Both the position numbers and the translations under genes were made by a program. A stretch of DNA of 64,000 nt from Leptospira abararensis (GTDB lineage Bacteria > Spirochaetota > Leptospiria > Leptospirales > Leptospiraceae), in NCBI RefSeq assembly GCF_016918735.1, contig NZ_JAFFPR010000010.1, forward strand, positions 24,945 to 88,944. Direction: 5' to 3'. This document shows positions 29,166 through 38,054 of this stretch, in pieces (the stretch's first letter is position 1; each line of letters starts with the position of its first letter). The notes beneath the pieces were generated by a model. That model worked only from the letters and a program-made list of their open reading frames with translations. It was not told the DNA's origin and searched no databases.

Positions 29166-30119
29166 ATGTCAAAGTTAAGCGGAATTGAGTGGCCATGGAA
29201 TGGAAAGCCGATTTATCAACAGGATTTTTTAATAGAACATTCCTCACTTGCTACAGAGATAATCAATCGATTTGCAGATATTTTTTCTGGAAATATTTTT
29301 AATGGAGGAGCAGTCACTCCAGGATCATCACCAGGTTCCATCAATATTTCGTCATTACTAGCTTATGATAGTGAAGGTAGAAGAATCCAATTTTCTGATA
29401 TAGTAAACCTACCAATTTCAAGACCAGAGGCAGACTCTATCGTAGTAGTTCGTCACAGATTCCTGGAAACATCATCCGGTAATTTTGATTCTACTGGTTA
29501 TGCGATTAAATATAGATCCAATGCTTTTGATATACTTTTTCTAGAAAATGCAGAGCCAGAAGATATTCGATTAGCTTCAGTTCGAAATATTTCGGGTACC
29601 GTCACAGTTCTTTCCGATCTCCGAAATTGGAGAAGAATGAATGCAGCAAAGCTAAGTCCAAATTCAATCGTTAATAGTTTACTTGCTCCTAGTATCAAAA
29701 TTGGATCCTTGGATGACCTCGTTGCTTCTTTTGTAGGTAGTGCAAAAGATTCTATAACAAATGCACTCAATGCTTTGATGGTAAAACTTGAATCAGGGTT
29801 AGGAACCCTAGCTAATAGTATTTCAACCATCAATAGTTTTATAACAGATGATTTACCAGATCTATATGCACCCAAAGCGCACACTCACCCAACTAACCAG
29901 TCAGTGTTCGTAATCAATTATGCAGGAGACAGCCTAAACTTTACTAATGTTCCGAATGTTGATGGAACCTTTGTCTTCTATAATATTTCCGCCGGTTTTT
30001 CTTTTGGAAATACCTATTCAATTCATGACCATGTCATTGGTTCAATCCCTCCGATTGGTGGCTTTTTATCAGGGTTTGCCGTTCGTGATGGAGGTGCTTG
30101 GCATAGTAAGGTATTGTAG
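29166..30119 (+). CDS. Terminal tail fibre protein (317 aa)
   Basis: This is the last gene of the tail operon. It begins with WPWNGKPIYQQDFLIEHSSL and a beta-rich domain in which GVTPGSS-like turns recur (GGAVTPGSSPGSINISSLLA), has a short helical collar (TNALNALMVKLESGLGTLAN), and carries DLYAPKAHTHPTNQS, the H-x-H type motif found in trimeric phage fibres. The C-terminal GGFLSGFAVRDGGAWHSKVL may be the receptor-binding tip. AGGAGGTG lies 5 bases before the ATG. No fibre-assembly chaperone follows. Confidence 0.6.
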   Translation: MSKLSGIEWPWNGKPIYQQDFLIEHSSLATEIINRFADIFSGNIFNGGAVTPGSSPGSINISSLLAYDSEGRRIQFSDIVNLPISRPEADSIVVVRHRFLETSSGNFDSTGYAIKYRSNAFDILFLENAEPEDIRLASVRNISGTVTVLSDLRNWRRMNAAKLSPNSIVNSLLAPSIKIGSLDDLVASFVGSAKDSITNALNALMVKLESGLGTLANSISTINSFITDDLPDLYAPKAHTHPTNQSVFVINYAGDSLNFTNVPNVDGTFVFYNISAGFSFGNTYSIHDHVIGSIPPIGGFLSGFAVRDGGAWHSKVL

Positions 30120-30256
30120 TAATTGAGTCAAAAGTAGTGAGGATGAAAGCAGGTCAACTGGCTGAGTAACGATTTTAGCGCTCATCGGAACCCCCGGTAA
30201 TGCTCGCGGACACTGTGTTTTGGAATGAGCCAAAGATCCAGGTGAAAAAGAGGGCC
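30120..30256. mobile_element. Probable right boundary of the prophage
   Basis: The tail operon stops at 30119, and the next genes are host-type. Between them no phage gene or attachment duplication can be seen. With a DDE transposase the ends should be short inverted or repeated transposase sites with a small target duplication, but the left end is outside the window, so the exact right end cannot be fixed. The boundary most likely lies between 30120 and 30257. Confidence 0.4.
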
Positions 30257-30565
30257 ATGTCTTTGGAAGAGTTACCAACTACCTTTGTTGGGAATTGGTC
30301 ATCTATGTATTGGAATCCAAAATCAGGACCTCAAAAAGTGGGCATAGAAATCATCGGAACTGGCCAAGACTTTACCGCAAAATTAAAGTTAAATGAAAAA
30401 GAGACTCGAGAATTTAAGGGGACCTGGTCACCAGGAAGTCATAGTTTAAAAACAAGCGGATTTCTGTTTGAGTTGTCCAAATCCATGGAAGGAAACTCAG
30501 TGGCTCAGTTCCAAACCATCAAAGATTTTAGTGATGGAACGGAGCTGAGTTTTACCAAAGAGTAG
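30257..30565 (+). CDS. Host hypothetical protein next to the prophage end (102 aa)
   Basis: The product starts MSLEELPTTFVGNWSSMYWN at ATG 30257 (GAGGG upstream) and is beta-rich, with IEIIGTGQDFTAKLKLNEKE and EFKGTWSPGSHSLKTSGFLF, a lipocalin-like alternation. The frame stays open upstream to 30200 and stops at 30181, so the insertion may have removed a natural 5' end; that cannot be judged without the empty site. No family recognised. A hairpin separates it from the convergent cytochrome gene. Confidence 0.45.
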   Translation: MSLEELPTTFVGNWSSMYWNPKSGPQKVGIEIIGTGQDFTAKLKLNEKETREFKGTWSPGSHSLKTSGFLFELSKSMEGNSVAQFQTIKDFSDGTELSFTKE

Positions 30566-30596
30566 GAAGATCGGACTTACCTATTGATAGAGAATT

Positions 30597-30618
30597 ATAT
30601 AGTCATGAAAGACTATAT
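30597..30618. terminator. Bidirectional hairpin between convergent genes
   Basis: ATATAGTC-ATGAAA-GACTATAT is a perfect 8-bp stem with a 6-base loop placed between the plus-strand 102-residue gene and the end of the minus-strand cytochrome gene. AT-rich, without long T-runs, so a weak terminator. Confidence 0.4.
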
Positions 30619-31488
30619 TGTTTGTAGGTACATCCAAAGTGCTTTGAGTTCGGTATCGGTCAATTGGCCTAAACTTTTCCATGGCATTGGGAATTTCATC
30701 TCTGAACCATCGGGACGTTTTCCGGTTCTGATGGTTTGAATGAAACTAGATTCTGTGTAATGTGTTAAACCATTTTTGCTGATATCTTGAGCTGGTGGCC
30801 ATTCAGGCGGAGCTCCTTGGATCGGACCACCTTTCAAACTAAATCCATGGCATCCCGTACAAGTGGAGGCAACATATTTTCCGTAATCTAAGGAAACTGA
30901 AGGTGTAATATTCGTTAGATGAATTGTTTCGTGATTGATGATCTCTGCAGAAACAAAAATAGGAATTTCTCCGATTAAAAAAAGAAGTCTTCCTAGGGGA
31001 CCTGCTTTGAGGTCTCCTTGTGGTTTGTTTACAGCAGGCAAAGAACGAAGGAAAGCGATTAATTTTCCAATATCCGCATTAGTGATTCCTTGGAAGTCGG
31101 TAGATGGCATAAACAACAATGCCCTCCCATTTTTACCAACACCATGACGAATGGCAATGGCTAGTTCTTCATCAGTACTCTCTATTAGGATCCCTCCTTT
31201 ACCCGATGTTAGGTTAGATCCTGAAAACGTTCCAAGGGCCGGATCTTCTATAAATGTTCTTCCACTTCCATCAACGTCATGGCAATCTCCACAGCCTCGG
31301 GATTGATAAAGACGTTTCCCTTCAGCTAGGTCAACTGGTTTCGAAAACTTGGGAATGGGAACAGGTTTTACTTCGTACTTTTTGTTCATACGCGTTGAGC
31401 TTAACGCATATATAGTCGTGACTAACACGACAAGAATGCCCACTAAGGAAAGAAAGGTGAAGGTAAAGATACGTAAGATTTTTTTCAT
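30613..31488 (-). CDS. Di-haem cytochrome c family protein
   Basis: The 291-residue protein has an N-terminal membrane anchor or signal (LRIFTFTFLSLVGILVVLVT) and two c-type haem sites: CGDCH at about residue 67 and CTGCH at about 211, each followed by a Met-containing segment (LLFMPSTDFQGI; MKFPMPWKSL) that can provide the sixth ligand. It probably carries electrons in the periplasm. ATG 31488 is chosen; a TTG at 31527 would add 13 unlikely residues. Its partner oxidoreductase is not in view. Confidence 0.8.
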   Translation of the reverse strand: MKKILRIFTFTFLSLVGILVVLVTTIYALSSTRMNKKYEVKPVPIPKFSKPVDLAEGKRLYQSRGCGDCHDVDGSGRTFIEDPALGTFSGSNLTSGKGGILIESTDEELAIAIRHGVGKNGRALLFMPSTDFQGITNADIGKLIAFLRSLPAVNKPQGDLKAGPLGRLLFLIGEIPIFVSAEIINHETIHLTNITPSVSLDYGKYVASTCTGCHGFSLKGGPIQGAPPEWPPAQDISKNGLTHYTESSFIQTIRTGKRPDGSEMKFPMPWKSLGQLTDTELKALWMYLQTI

Positions 31489-31521
31489 TGGTGGGGCAAA
31501 GAGATCGGGGAAGTTGATTTT

Positions 31522-31637
31522 GGTCAAGGGGGATTTGGGATGGGAAAGGTGGTTTACGGGTACAGAATGGATAATGGTATCCCCGCCCGATTAGGGTGGG
31601 GAACTAGACCCGCCACCCAATGAGGTCCATCTACCAT
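31522..31637. repeat. GC-rich dispersed repeat, copy 1
   Basis: About 115 bases near-identical to 39886-39992. The core from GGTACAGAATGGATA to TCTACCA (31559-31637) differs at only a few bases. It contains CCCCGCCC-gatta-GGGTGGGG, a strong hairpin. Both copies lie just upstream of minus-strand genes. Confidence 0.75.
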
Positions 31638-31838
31638 GATTCCCTCTAAGTGAAAATCGCTTTCCGATTTCTAGAGAAAATATTTTTAGGAAGTTCATAT
31701 TTTCCATTTCCAACTTCCCTGCGCCACCGATCGAAGTGGAAATCCTTTCCCGAAGGGAAAGATTGGAACGGAGAGCGGGATCGCCTTATGTATGTGAGTC
31801 GAATTTCGATTCGATTGCGAGGCGCCCAGATTTATCAA

Positions 31839-33137
31839 CTAAAGATTATTTGGGTATGGCATGCTTACAAATCCTTTGAACCCATCTTGATATACGGCCA
31901 GATACAATTTATTTTTTCCTGGCACAACGACAATGATATGCGAAAACAAACTACCATCATGCATGCTGAAATATAAAGGAGTACTACCGTTAGGTGAAAG
32001 TGCCATGATACCTGTTTTTTTGGAAACGGGAAGTAAACTTTCCGGTATGTAAAGTACGAGACGTTTCAAAGATGGATGTTTATGCAACCAAGTAATTAGT
32101 TTGGATCTTTCTACAGGGATTGCGATCCAAATTCGTCCACTCGAATCTCTATCCATTCCATCAGGAAATCCAGGGAGCCCCTCGATGACAATTTCATCTT
32201 TACCTTTTTTATCTCCTGTTAGGTGCAAACGGATGAGCCTGGATTTAGATAATTCATTTAAAAGAATGGATGATTCGATATCTCCTTGTGCGTATTCCAA
32301 TAAGATTCCATCTAAATATGTGTATTGGTGGGCGATTAAACTTGCGGTATTATCTTTCAAATCATATTTCCAAAGATGTCCGTTACGTCCTAAAGTCAGT
32401 ACTTCGTGTTTAGATTGAGAACTCACTCCAAGGATGGAATTTGGATGATTATATGGTTCCGTAAAATAGATTCGCTCCCCATCTTTACTAATCGTCAAAT
32501 CATCTGCTTTTTCAACATTACGACTGTTCGTATCATTTAGTTGTGAGATCGGTATTTTTGTTTCTTTCTCTGCTGTGAAGAAGATTCCAATTTGATCACC
32601 TGACGGTTCTTTGGTTTTATCTGTTCTGGGGACACGAGTACCAATTTTACGTAGTTGTTTGGTTGATATGGTTAATTCGTAAATCCCAGGTCCATCCGTA
32701 AGGTTTGTATCATGTTGTTTTCCGCGTGATAAACACATATAGATGATATCATTGTTTTTAGGATGGAATACCATTCCTCCCGGCAATAACGGAGTTTTGA
32801 CAAAAGGCTCCGAAGTGTTATTGATTAAATCTACTTTCCAAATCCAACCATCAATCGAAGCGACAAAAGCTCTACCTAAATCCTCTTGCAGAAGAATTTC
32901 ATCTTGAGCAGGTAGAGTCGATCCGCTGATCGTTACTGTTTGTTTGATGGGATCACCTTCGGACTTAATTGAATTTACCATTGGATGGTAAGGGAGTTCT
33001 ACTGGTCCTTTGATTTGGTTTTTGAAGTATTCCTCTGGTGTTCGACAAGAAATTAAGATCAAAAATAAACTGATGGCTGGAAGCGAAAGAAAGTTTTTAT
33101 GAGCCTGAAAGGATTGTTGGTTGCAGTTTGTTTTCAT
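31839..33137 (-). CDS. SMP-30/strictosidine synthase-like lipoprotein, copy B
   Basis: The 432-residue protein starts at ATG 33137 (AGGTGA 8 bases upstream) and has a long N-terminal signal ending in LFLILISC, a spirochaete-type lipobox, so it should be a lipoprotein. The rest is a six-bladed propeller of the SMP-30/APMAP class, with GFPDGMDRDSSGRIWIAIPV as the diagnostic calcium-site blade and IYFTEPYNHPNSI. Such proteins act as lactonases or arylesterases; the metal ligands were not traced. It is a tandem paralogue of the next gene and ends the M24 operon. Confidence 0.7.
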   Translation of the reverse strand: MKTNCNQQSFQAHKNFLSLPAISLFLILISCRTPEEYFKNQIKGPVELPYHPMVNSIKSEGDPIKQTVTISGSTLPAQDEILLQEDLGRAFVASIDGWIWKVDLINNTSEPFVKTPLLPGGMVFHPKNNDIIYMCLSRGKQHDTNLTDGPGIYELTISTKQLRKIGTRVPRTDKTKEPSGDQIGIFFTAEKETKIPISQLNDTNSRNVEKADDLTISKDGERIYFTEPYNHPNSILGVSSQSKHEVLTLGRNGHLWKYDLKDNTASLIAHQYTYLDGILLEYAQGDIESSILLNELSKSRLIRLHLTGDKKGKDEIVIEGLPGFPDGMDRDSSGRIWIAIPVERSKLITWLHKHPSLKRLVLYIPESLLPVSKKTGIMALSPNGSTPLYFSMHDGSLFSHIIVVVPGKNKLYLAVYQDGFKGFVSMPYPNNL

Positions 33138-33141
33138 TGGA

Positions 33142-34386
33142 TCATTCACCTAACGGGAAACTAGCGGTTGGTATTGAATATAACCCTCGAGATGAAGTAT
33201 CGAAGGAAGGAAAATACACAAAATTTAAGTTTGGAACTGCCACGGAAATATCTTTAATTTTTGATCCATCATGCATTGAGTAGTAGAGTGCTTTTTTACC
33301 GGATGAGTCGAGAACAAGGATTCCTGTTTTTTTTGCAATCGGTAGGATTCGTTGTGGGAGCGATAATAGAAATGGTTTGAGCCATGGATTGTTATGAATA
33401 AAGTTCACAAGACCAGAGCGAGGTTTGATGATACCAATCCAAATTCTTCCTTTCGAATCTCTTTCCAACCCATCTGCAAGACCTGGAAGGTTTTCAAATA
33501 AGATTTCAGAAGTTCCTTCCTTTTTTCCGCTAATGTTTGCTTTGATGATTCTAAACTTTGTTGTCTCAGTAATGATTACAGATTCTTCTTTGGACTCGGA
33601 ATGTTCTGCAATGATGATTCCATCTACAAAAGTAAATCCATTCATGACAAGAGAGATTGTATTTTGTTTTCTGTCAAACATCCAAAGTTTGCCATGAGGA
33701 TAGAGTCCGATCGCTTCCGGTACAGCACCACTTCCCATCGCCGCATCAGACCTTTCAAATGGTTCAGAAATATAAATTCTATTACCATCGTTAGATACAG
33801 CGAGATCGTTACATAAGGAAAAGGATCTAGAATTTGTTTCGTTTAGGCTTTTTAATGCAAAGGTGGGTCGTTTGGACTCTGGATATACAGTTTCAAAATC
33901 GGAATTTTCGATTTTAGGTAATGTTAATACAAGAGGTACAACAGATTTTGATTTTATGTTTACCTCATACAAACCAACTCGTTGTGTTTCATCATAGGTT
34001 ACACCTCCAAGTTTTGATGCGCAAACTAATATGGATTCATTGTTTTTATTTGCAAATTGTAAACCTGCAGGATTTACCGGAGCTTTGACCCAAGCTGCTG
34101 CCGTATTCGATTTCAAATCCAATTTCCAAATCCAACCATCCATTCCAGAAGCAAACGCTATTTGATTTTGATTATCAAAAATGAGATCATCATGACCAGG
34201 TAACTCCTGTATGCTGACAGTTAGGTTGGTTAAAAATGGATCTGGTTGATTCGCTTCTAAAATAGAATCGGGAATTTTACCTAGTTTATAGGCGTTTCCA
34301 ATTTTAATATTTCCGGTATTACATCCAATGGACAATATAGACAAAAATGAGATTAATGCGAGATATTGATAATTTCTTGTTTTCAT
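33142..34386 (-). CDS. SMP-30/strictosidine synthase-like lipoprotein, copy A
   Basis: The 414-residue product has a lipobox LSILSIGC (cysteine at about residue 22), then the same propeller pattern as its neighbour: AFASGMDGWIWKLDLKSNTA, NDLAVSNDGNRIYISEPFER and GLADGLERDSKGRIWIGIIK. The two genes clearly arose by tandem duplication but have diverged in the N-terminal third. The start overlaps the M24 peptidase stop (ATGA), and AAGGAA lies 5 bases upstream. Likely a surface or periplasmic lactonase-like enzyme. Confidence 0.7.
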   Translation of the reverse strand: MKTRNYQYLALISFLSILSIGCNTGNIKIGNAYKLGKIPDSILEANQPDPFLTNLTVSIQELPGHDDLIFDNQNQIAFASGMDGWIWKLDLKSNTAAAWVKAPVNPAGLQFANKNNESILVCASKLGGVTYDETQRVGLYEVNIKSKSVVPLVLTLPKIENSDFETVYPESKRPTFALKSLNETNSRSFSLCNDLAVSNDGNRIYISEPFERSDAAMGSGAVPEAIGLYPHGKLWMFDRKQNTISLVMNGFTFVDGIIIAEHSESKEESVIITETTKFRIIKANISGKKEGTSEILFENLPGLADGLERDSKGRIWIGIIKPRSGLVNFIHNNPWLKPFLLSLPQRILPIAKKTGILVLDSSGKKALYYSMHDGSKIKDISVAVPNLNFVYFPSFDTSSRGLYSIPTASFPLGE

Positions 34387-35270
34387 TTTGATTCCTTCGT
34401 TGTTTTGTATTTTCTTACATGGGGAACATCATCGTCTAACCAATAGGCTTTGTTTTCTTCCACAACTAATATCTCTTCGAATTTAAATCCAGTTTTTCCT
34501 CTGCCTAAATGTGGTTCGATCGCCCACAATCCAACTTTATTGCCTTCGTGATCTGGTGTTAATAGTTCAGGCAAAACTTTATGTGATAAAAATTCATACG
34601 ACCCTTGTAAACTAAACCAACTGGCAAAACTAATCGGTAATAAAGGAAAGGAAATATTTGGAAGATTTACTTTGTACACTCGATGTCCAAGTACTGCAAA
34701 TGGATACAATGCATGGACATTGTCGAAGCCAGATTTTTTTGCATCCGAATCGATTTTCCACCAAATCTCGGAAGATGTCATCGCAGAACTAAAGTATTTT
34801 GGGATTTCTTCTCGAAGTTGTAATAGATATTCCATTCCATTATCGAGTTCTGAATTTTTAATTAATGAAGAAGAATAACCAATGTCACCAATGTAACCTT
34901 CTACAACGGGGGATACATCCAAGATAAATGATTCCTCTTCGATTAATTTCTTTTTGCCTGGATGAAATTGAGTGAAACGTTTGTATCCATCAAACCTTGC
35001 ATGTTCCCCGAACCAAGCAAAGGGTCTATGTAAAAAAACTTTCACACCATGATCACGTAAATACTCATCCATACGTTTGGCAGTTTGTTTCTCTGTCCAA
35101 CCAGGTTTCATTTCTTTTTCAATCGTTGTAACACAATCATATGCCAATCTTTGTGCTTTTAAAAAACCTGATTTTTCTTCTAGAGAAGGAATTTTGATCG
35201 ATTCAGATTTAAACTTCGAAAATTTCGAAGATAATTTAGATAATAATCCTCTTTCTTTTGTTAAGGGCAT
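34383..35270 (-). CDS. M24-family metallopeptidase-like protein
   Basis: The 295-residue protein has the pita-bread fold elements of the M24 family: VTTIEKEMKPGWTEKQTAKR, FILDVSPVVEGYIGDIGYSS (metal-binding Asp residues D and D spaced as usual), GFDNVHALYPFAVLGHRVYK and VGLWAIEPHLGRGKTGFKFE with the Glu-Pro-H and Glu ligands. It lacks an obvious signal peptide, so the M24 member is cytosolic while its operon partners are lipoproteins. Substrate, whether peptide or creatine-like, is unknown. Confidence 0.7.
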   Translation of the reverse strand: MPLTKERGLLSKLSSKFSKFKSESIKIPSLEEKSGFLKAQRLAYDCVTTIEKEMKPGWTEKQTAKRMDEYLRDHGVKVFLHRPFAWFGEHARFDGYKRFTQFHPGKKKLIEEESFILDVSPVVEGYIGDIGYSSSLIKNSELDNGMEYLLQLREEIPKYFSSAMTSSEIWWKIDSDAKKSGFDNVHALYPFAVLGHRVYKVNLPNISFPLLPISFASWFSLQGSYEFLSHKVLPELLTPDHEGNKVGLWAIEPHLGRGKTGFKFEEILVVEENKAYWLDDDVPHVRKYKTTKESK

Positions 35271-35350
35271 GGTTTCTCTTTTCCTTGGTAGAGAAAGAGA
35301 GTAACAAATTTTAAAAATCTGTGCTTGAACGATTCCGGTATTTTTAAGAT

Positions 35351-36148
35351 TTATTGCTGTTTTTCATCAGGTTCGCAGAATCTAACTTCTGCGGTTTTGA
35401 GATGACCAAAAAATAAAGAAGGTATAAATCCAAAATTTTCTTTAAACGTTCTGGAAAAGTGAGCCGAATCAGAAAAACCAGCAGCGTGCGCAGCGTCTGT
35501 AAGATTATTACCTGCTTTTAGCTCTTTCACAGCACGTAAAATTCGCACCCATAACAAATACCTTCGCAGGGGAATTCCAAGATTTTCTTTAAATAGGCGA
35601 ATCAATCTATCTTCTGAAATAGAAAAATCTTTACCAATTTCTTTCATTCGAATGCTATTGGGAACTTCCATCCGGATTCTTTTTGCAATCTTTTGAATTC
35701 TTGGATCCATAGTAGTCTTTAATGCATCGAATGGATATACTGTTCGGAGTAAATTTAGTTGCAATTGGGTTGCTTCATTATCACTTAAATCGCCGTAATA
35801 CAATGACCAAAGGGAATCGATTAAGGGTAAAAATTTTTGAATCTCTAATTTCTTAACTTCACCAGAGGAAACTGATTCAGATATGGATCCAAACTCATAG
35901 GTTTCTGGATCAATGAGTAAAGCGACCATTTCCACCCCAGGTGAAATGGTTCTATGGTAAGTATTAGGACCAACTAAAGCTACCCTGTATTCTTCTTTGC
36001 CTAAATCAGTTTCGATTGTGATGTTTTTTTCTAATGAAATGGCAAGTGTTGCTGCATAATGCGAATGAAAATCAGTCTGCATACTGTTAGTTGCAAACAT
36101 CACTCGACTATTCCATAAATAAAGAATACTTTTACTTTCAAACTCCAT
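35351..36148 (-). CDS. AraC-family transcription regulator
   Basis: The 265-residue product has an N-terminal cupin-like sensor (MQTDFHSHYAATLAISLEKN) and the C-terminal AraC HTH pair (IRMKEIGKDFSISEDRLIRL, then AAHAAGFSDSAHFSRTFKEN ending FGFIPSLF). It is transcribed in the same direction as the M24 operon below it, 81 bases away. A perfect 10-bp palindrome GAACATGTTC (36173-36182) lies 25 bases upstream of its start and may be an autoregulatory site. Effector unknown. Confidence 0.85.
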   Translation of the reverse strand: MEFESKSILYLWNSRVMFATNSMQTDFHSHYAATLAISLEKNITIETDLGKEEYRVALVGPNTYHRTISPGVEMVALLIDPETYEFGSISESVSSGEVKKLEIQKFLPLIDSLWSLYYGDLSDNEATQLQLNLLRTVYPFDALKTTMDPRIQKIAKRIRMEVPNSIRMKEIGKDFSISEDRLIRLFKENLGIPLRRYLLWVRILRAVKELKAGNNLTDAAHAAGFSDSAHFSRTFKENFGFIPSLFFGHLKTAEVRFCEPDEKQQ

Positions 36149-36226
36149 CTATGATCCTTTCCCAAATATATAGAACATGTTCATAGTTAAAATAGAAAGT
36201 AATAACATCGAAGAAATAATAATTCT

Positions 36227-36649
36227 TCACTCATGATTTGGTTTAGATTTCTTTTTGGAGGCTTTTGATTTTTTTTTTTGAACCTTTTTCTTAGTTTTTT
36301 CCAAATTTTCGGTAACTCGAAACTTTACAATTTTTTTGATCAAATCATAGGGAATTGGTTCATTCAAGGGAAATTGAATGGATCCTTTCCCAAATTTATA
36401 TTTTGAAATCTCTTTCTGAAAGGCAAGGTTTCCAGAGGGGAGTGCATAAAATCCAATATGTTTTGCATATGCCGCAAAATGTACTAAGTTTTTATTTAAG
36501 ACAAATGTCGGCATGGCATAACTAATGGCTTCCGTTGCCTCTGGCACTTCCTTTTGAATTGTAATTCGAATCTTTTGAAGGATTTGTTGTACCTCTTTCG
36601 GAAAGTTTTCTATATATTCATCGATCGATTTTGGAATCTTTGACTTCAT
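36227..36649 (-). CDS. DUF1801 domain protein
   Basis: The 140-residue protein starts MKSKIPKSIDEYIENFPKEV at ATG 36649 and matches the DUF1801/YdhG-like family: IRITIQKEVPEATEAISYAM, TFVLNKNLVHFAAYAKHIGF, YALPSGNLAF and FPLNEPIPYDLIKKIVKFRV. The C-terminus is an added Lys-rich tail (KKKVQKKKSKASKKKSKP). The family is small and poorly studied, with some members thought to bind iron chaperone-like ligands. It is the last gene of the ArsR-headed operon. Confidence 0.75.
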   Translation of the reverse strand: MKSKIPKSIDEYIENFPKEVQQILQKIRITIQKEVPEATEAISYAMPTFVLNKNLVHFAAYAKHIGFYALPSGNLAFQKEISKYKFGKGSIQFPLNEPIPYDLIKKIVKFRVTENLEKTKKKVQKKKSKASKKKSKPNHE

Positions 36650-36662
36650 AGCTAAATAATTT

Positions 36663-38054
36663 TTATACCTTTGTTTGTTTCCAATATCCTTTAGTGAATA
36701 ACCAAAGAGTAAAAACACCAACAGAGGATTCCGAAAGCATAATAGCCCAAAACACTCCCGTTGGTCCATAAGCTAAATGTTTTCCCAAAATATAGGCGAG
36801 TGGTATTTGGATTAACCAAAAGAAAACTACATTGATTTTTGTTGGTGTGATTGTATCACCAGCACCATTAAATGCCTGTCCTGCGGCCATCCACCAGGCA
36901 TAAATAAAATAGGAATAGGATACAATTTGTAACCATTTCCCACCAATTTTAATGACTTCTGGATCTTCCGTAAAAATCGAAATTAAATTTTCGCTCCAAA
37001 AGTAATAGATGATGGAAACAAAAATCAAATAACCCATGTTACAGAATCCAGTATACCATACGGATTGTTCTGCTCGTTCGGGTTTTCCAGCTCCTAGATT
37101 TTGACCCACTAAGGTTGCCACTGCATTGGACATTCCCCAGGAAGGCATAAGGGTAAACATCATAGTTCTGAGTGCAATGGTGGCTCCGGCAACCGTTTGA
37201 CTTCCAAATTCAGAAAGTATCCTCATAATAAATATCCAAGAGGTCATTCCGACAATCATCTGGCCAATTCCACCGAGTGATGTTTTTAAGATGCCTAAAA
37301 TGGTTTCCCATTCTATTTTCAGATGTGTTCGAAGGATTTTTATATGTTTACCACCTTGAAATAACAACCATACCTGAAAGAGAACTCCAATTCCTCGACC
37401 CAAGTTTGTTGCAATGGCTGCACCCGTAATTCCAAATGCAGGAATCGGTCCTAAGCCGAAGATAAAAATGGGATCCAAAATAATATTAAGTCCATTAGAA
37501 ATCCACAAAACTTTCATGGATATTGCCGCATCTCCTGCACCGCGAAAAACTGCATTGATAAGAAAAAGTAAGACGATTACAATATTGCCACCTAACATCA
37601 ATTGCATATAATGGTATCCTTCTGTTAGGACCCACTCATCTCCACCCATAAGGAGCAGAAGTTCTTTCGAAAAAAATATTCCAGCGATAGCAAAAGGAAT
37701 GGAGGCGATGATCGCAATCCAAATGGATTGAATTGCTGCTACACCTGCCTTATCTTTTTCTTTTTCTCCAATCCTTCTGGCAACAATGGCTGTAACAGAA
37801 AAAGAAAGACCCATGGCTACCGAATAGAGAAGAAACAAGTAGGTTTCCGTAAGACCCACTGTTGCGATGGCAGAAGCGCCCAAGGCACCTACAAAATAAA
37901 TATCTACAACCGCAAATACTGATTCTAAAACAAGTTCCAAAACCATCGGAACAGATAGTAGAAACACTGCTTTTCGAATGCTAACTTCTGTGTAGTCTTC
38001 TTCGGAGCCCGCGAGAGCCTTTTTTAAATCTTCCCATAAACTAGCGCTTGTCAT
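36663..38054 (-). CDS. MATE-family efflux transporter
   Basis: The 463-residue protein has twelve hydrophobic segments in two halves and MATE features such as VPMVLELVLESVFAVVDIYF near the start, PIPAFGITGAAIATNLGRGI and VAGATIALRTMMFTLMPSWG. It would export cationic compounds or metabolites by sodium or proton antiport. It overlaps the upstream membrane gene by 4 bases and stands in an operon headed by an ArsR regulator, which hints at induction by a small-molecule or metal signal. Confidence 0.9.
   Translation of the reverse strand: MTSASLWEDLKKALAGSEEDYTEVSIRKAVFLLSVPMVLELVLESVFAVVDIYFVGALGASAIATVGLTETYLFLLYSVAMGLSFSVTAIVARRIGEKEKDKAGVAAIQSIWIAIIASIPFAIAGIFFSKELLLLMGGDEWVLTEGYHYMQLMLGGNIVIVLLFLINAVFRGAGDAAISMKVLWISNGLNIILDPIFIFGLGPIPAFGITGAAIATNLGRGIGVLFQVWLLFQGGKHIKILRTHLKIEWETILGILKTSLGGIGQMIVGMTSWIFIMRILSEFGSQTVAGATIALRTMMFTLMPSWGMSNAVATLVGQNLGAGKPERAEQSVWYTGFCNMGYLIFVSIIYYFWSENLISIFTEDPEVIKIGGKWLQIVSYSYFIYAWWMAAGQAFNGAGDTITPTKINVVFFWLIQIPLAYILGKHLAYGPTGVFWAIMLSESSVGVFTLWLFTKGYWKQTKV

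Noticed and set aside
1..30200. Tyrosine or serine integrase, or a diversity-generating retroelement at the fibre genes
   Set aside because: No integrase motif and no reverse transcriptase or template repeat is present; the DDE transposase explains integration.
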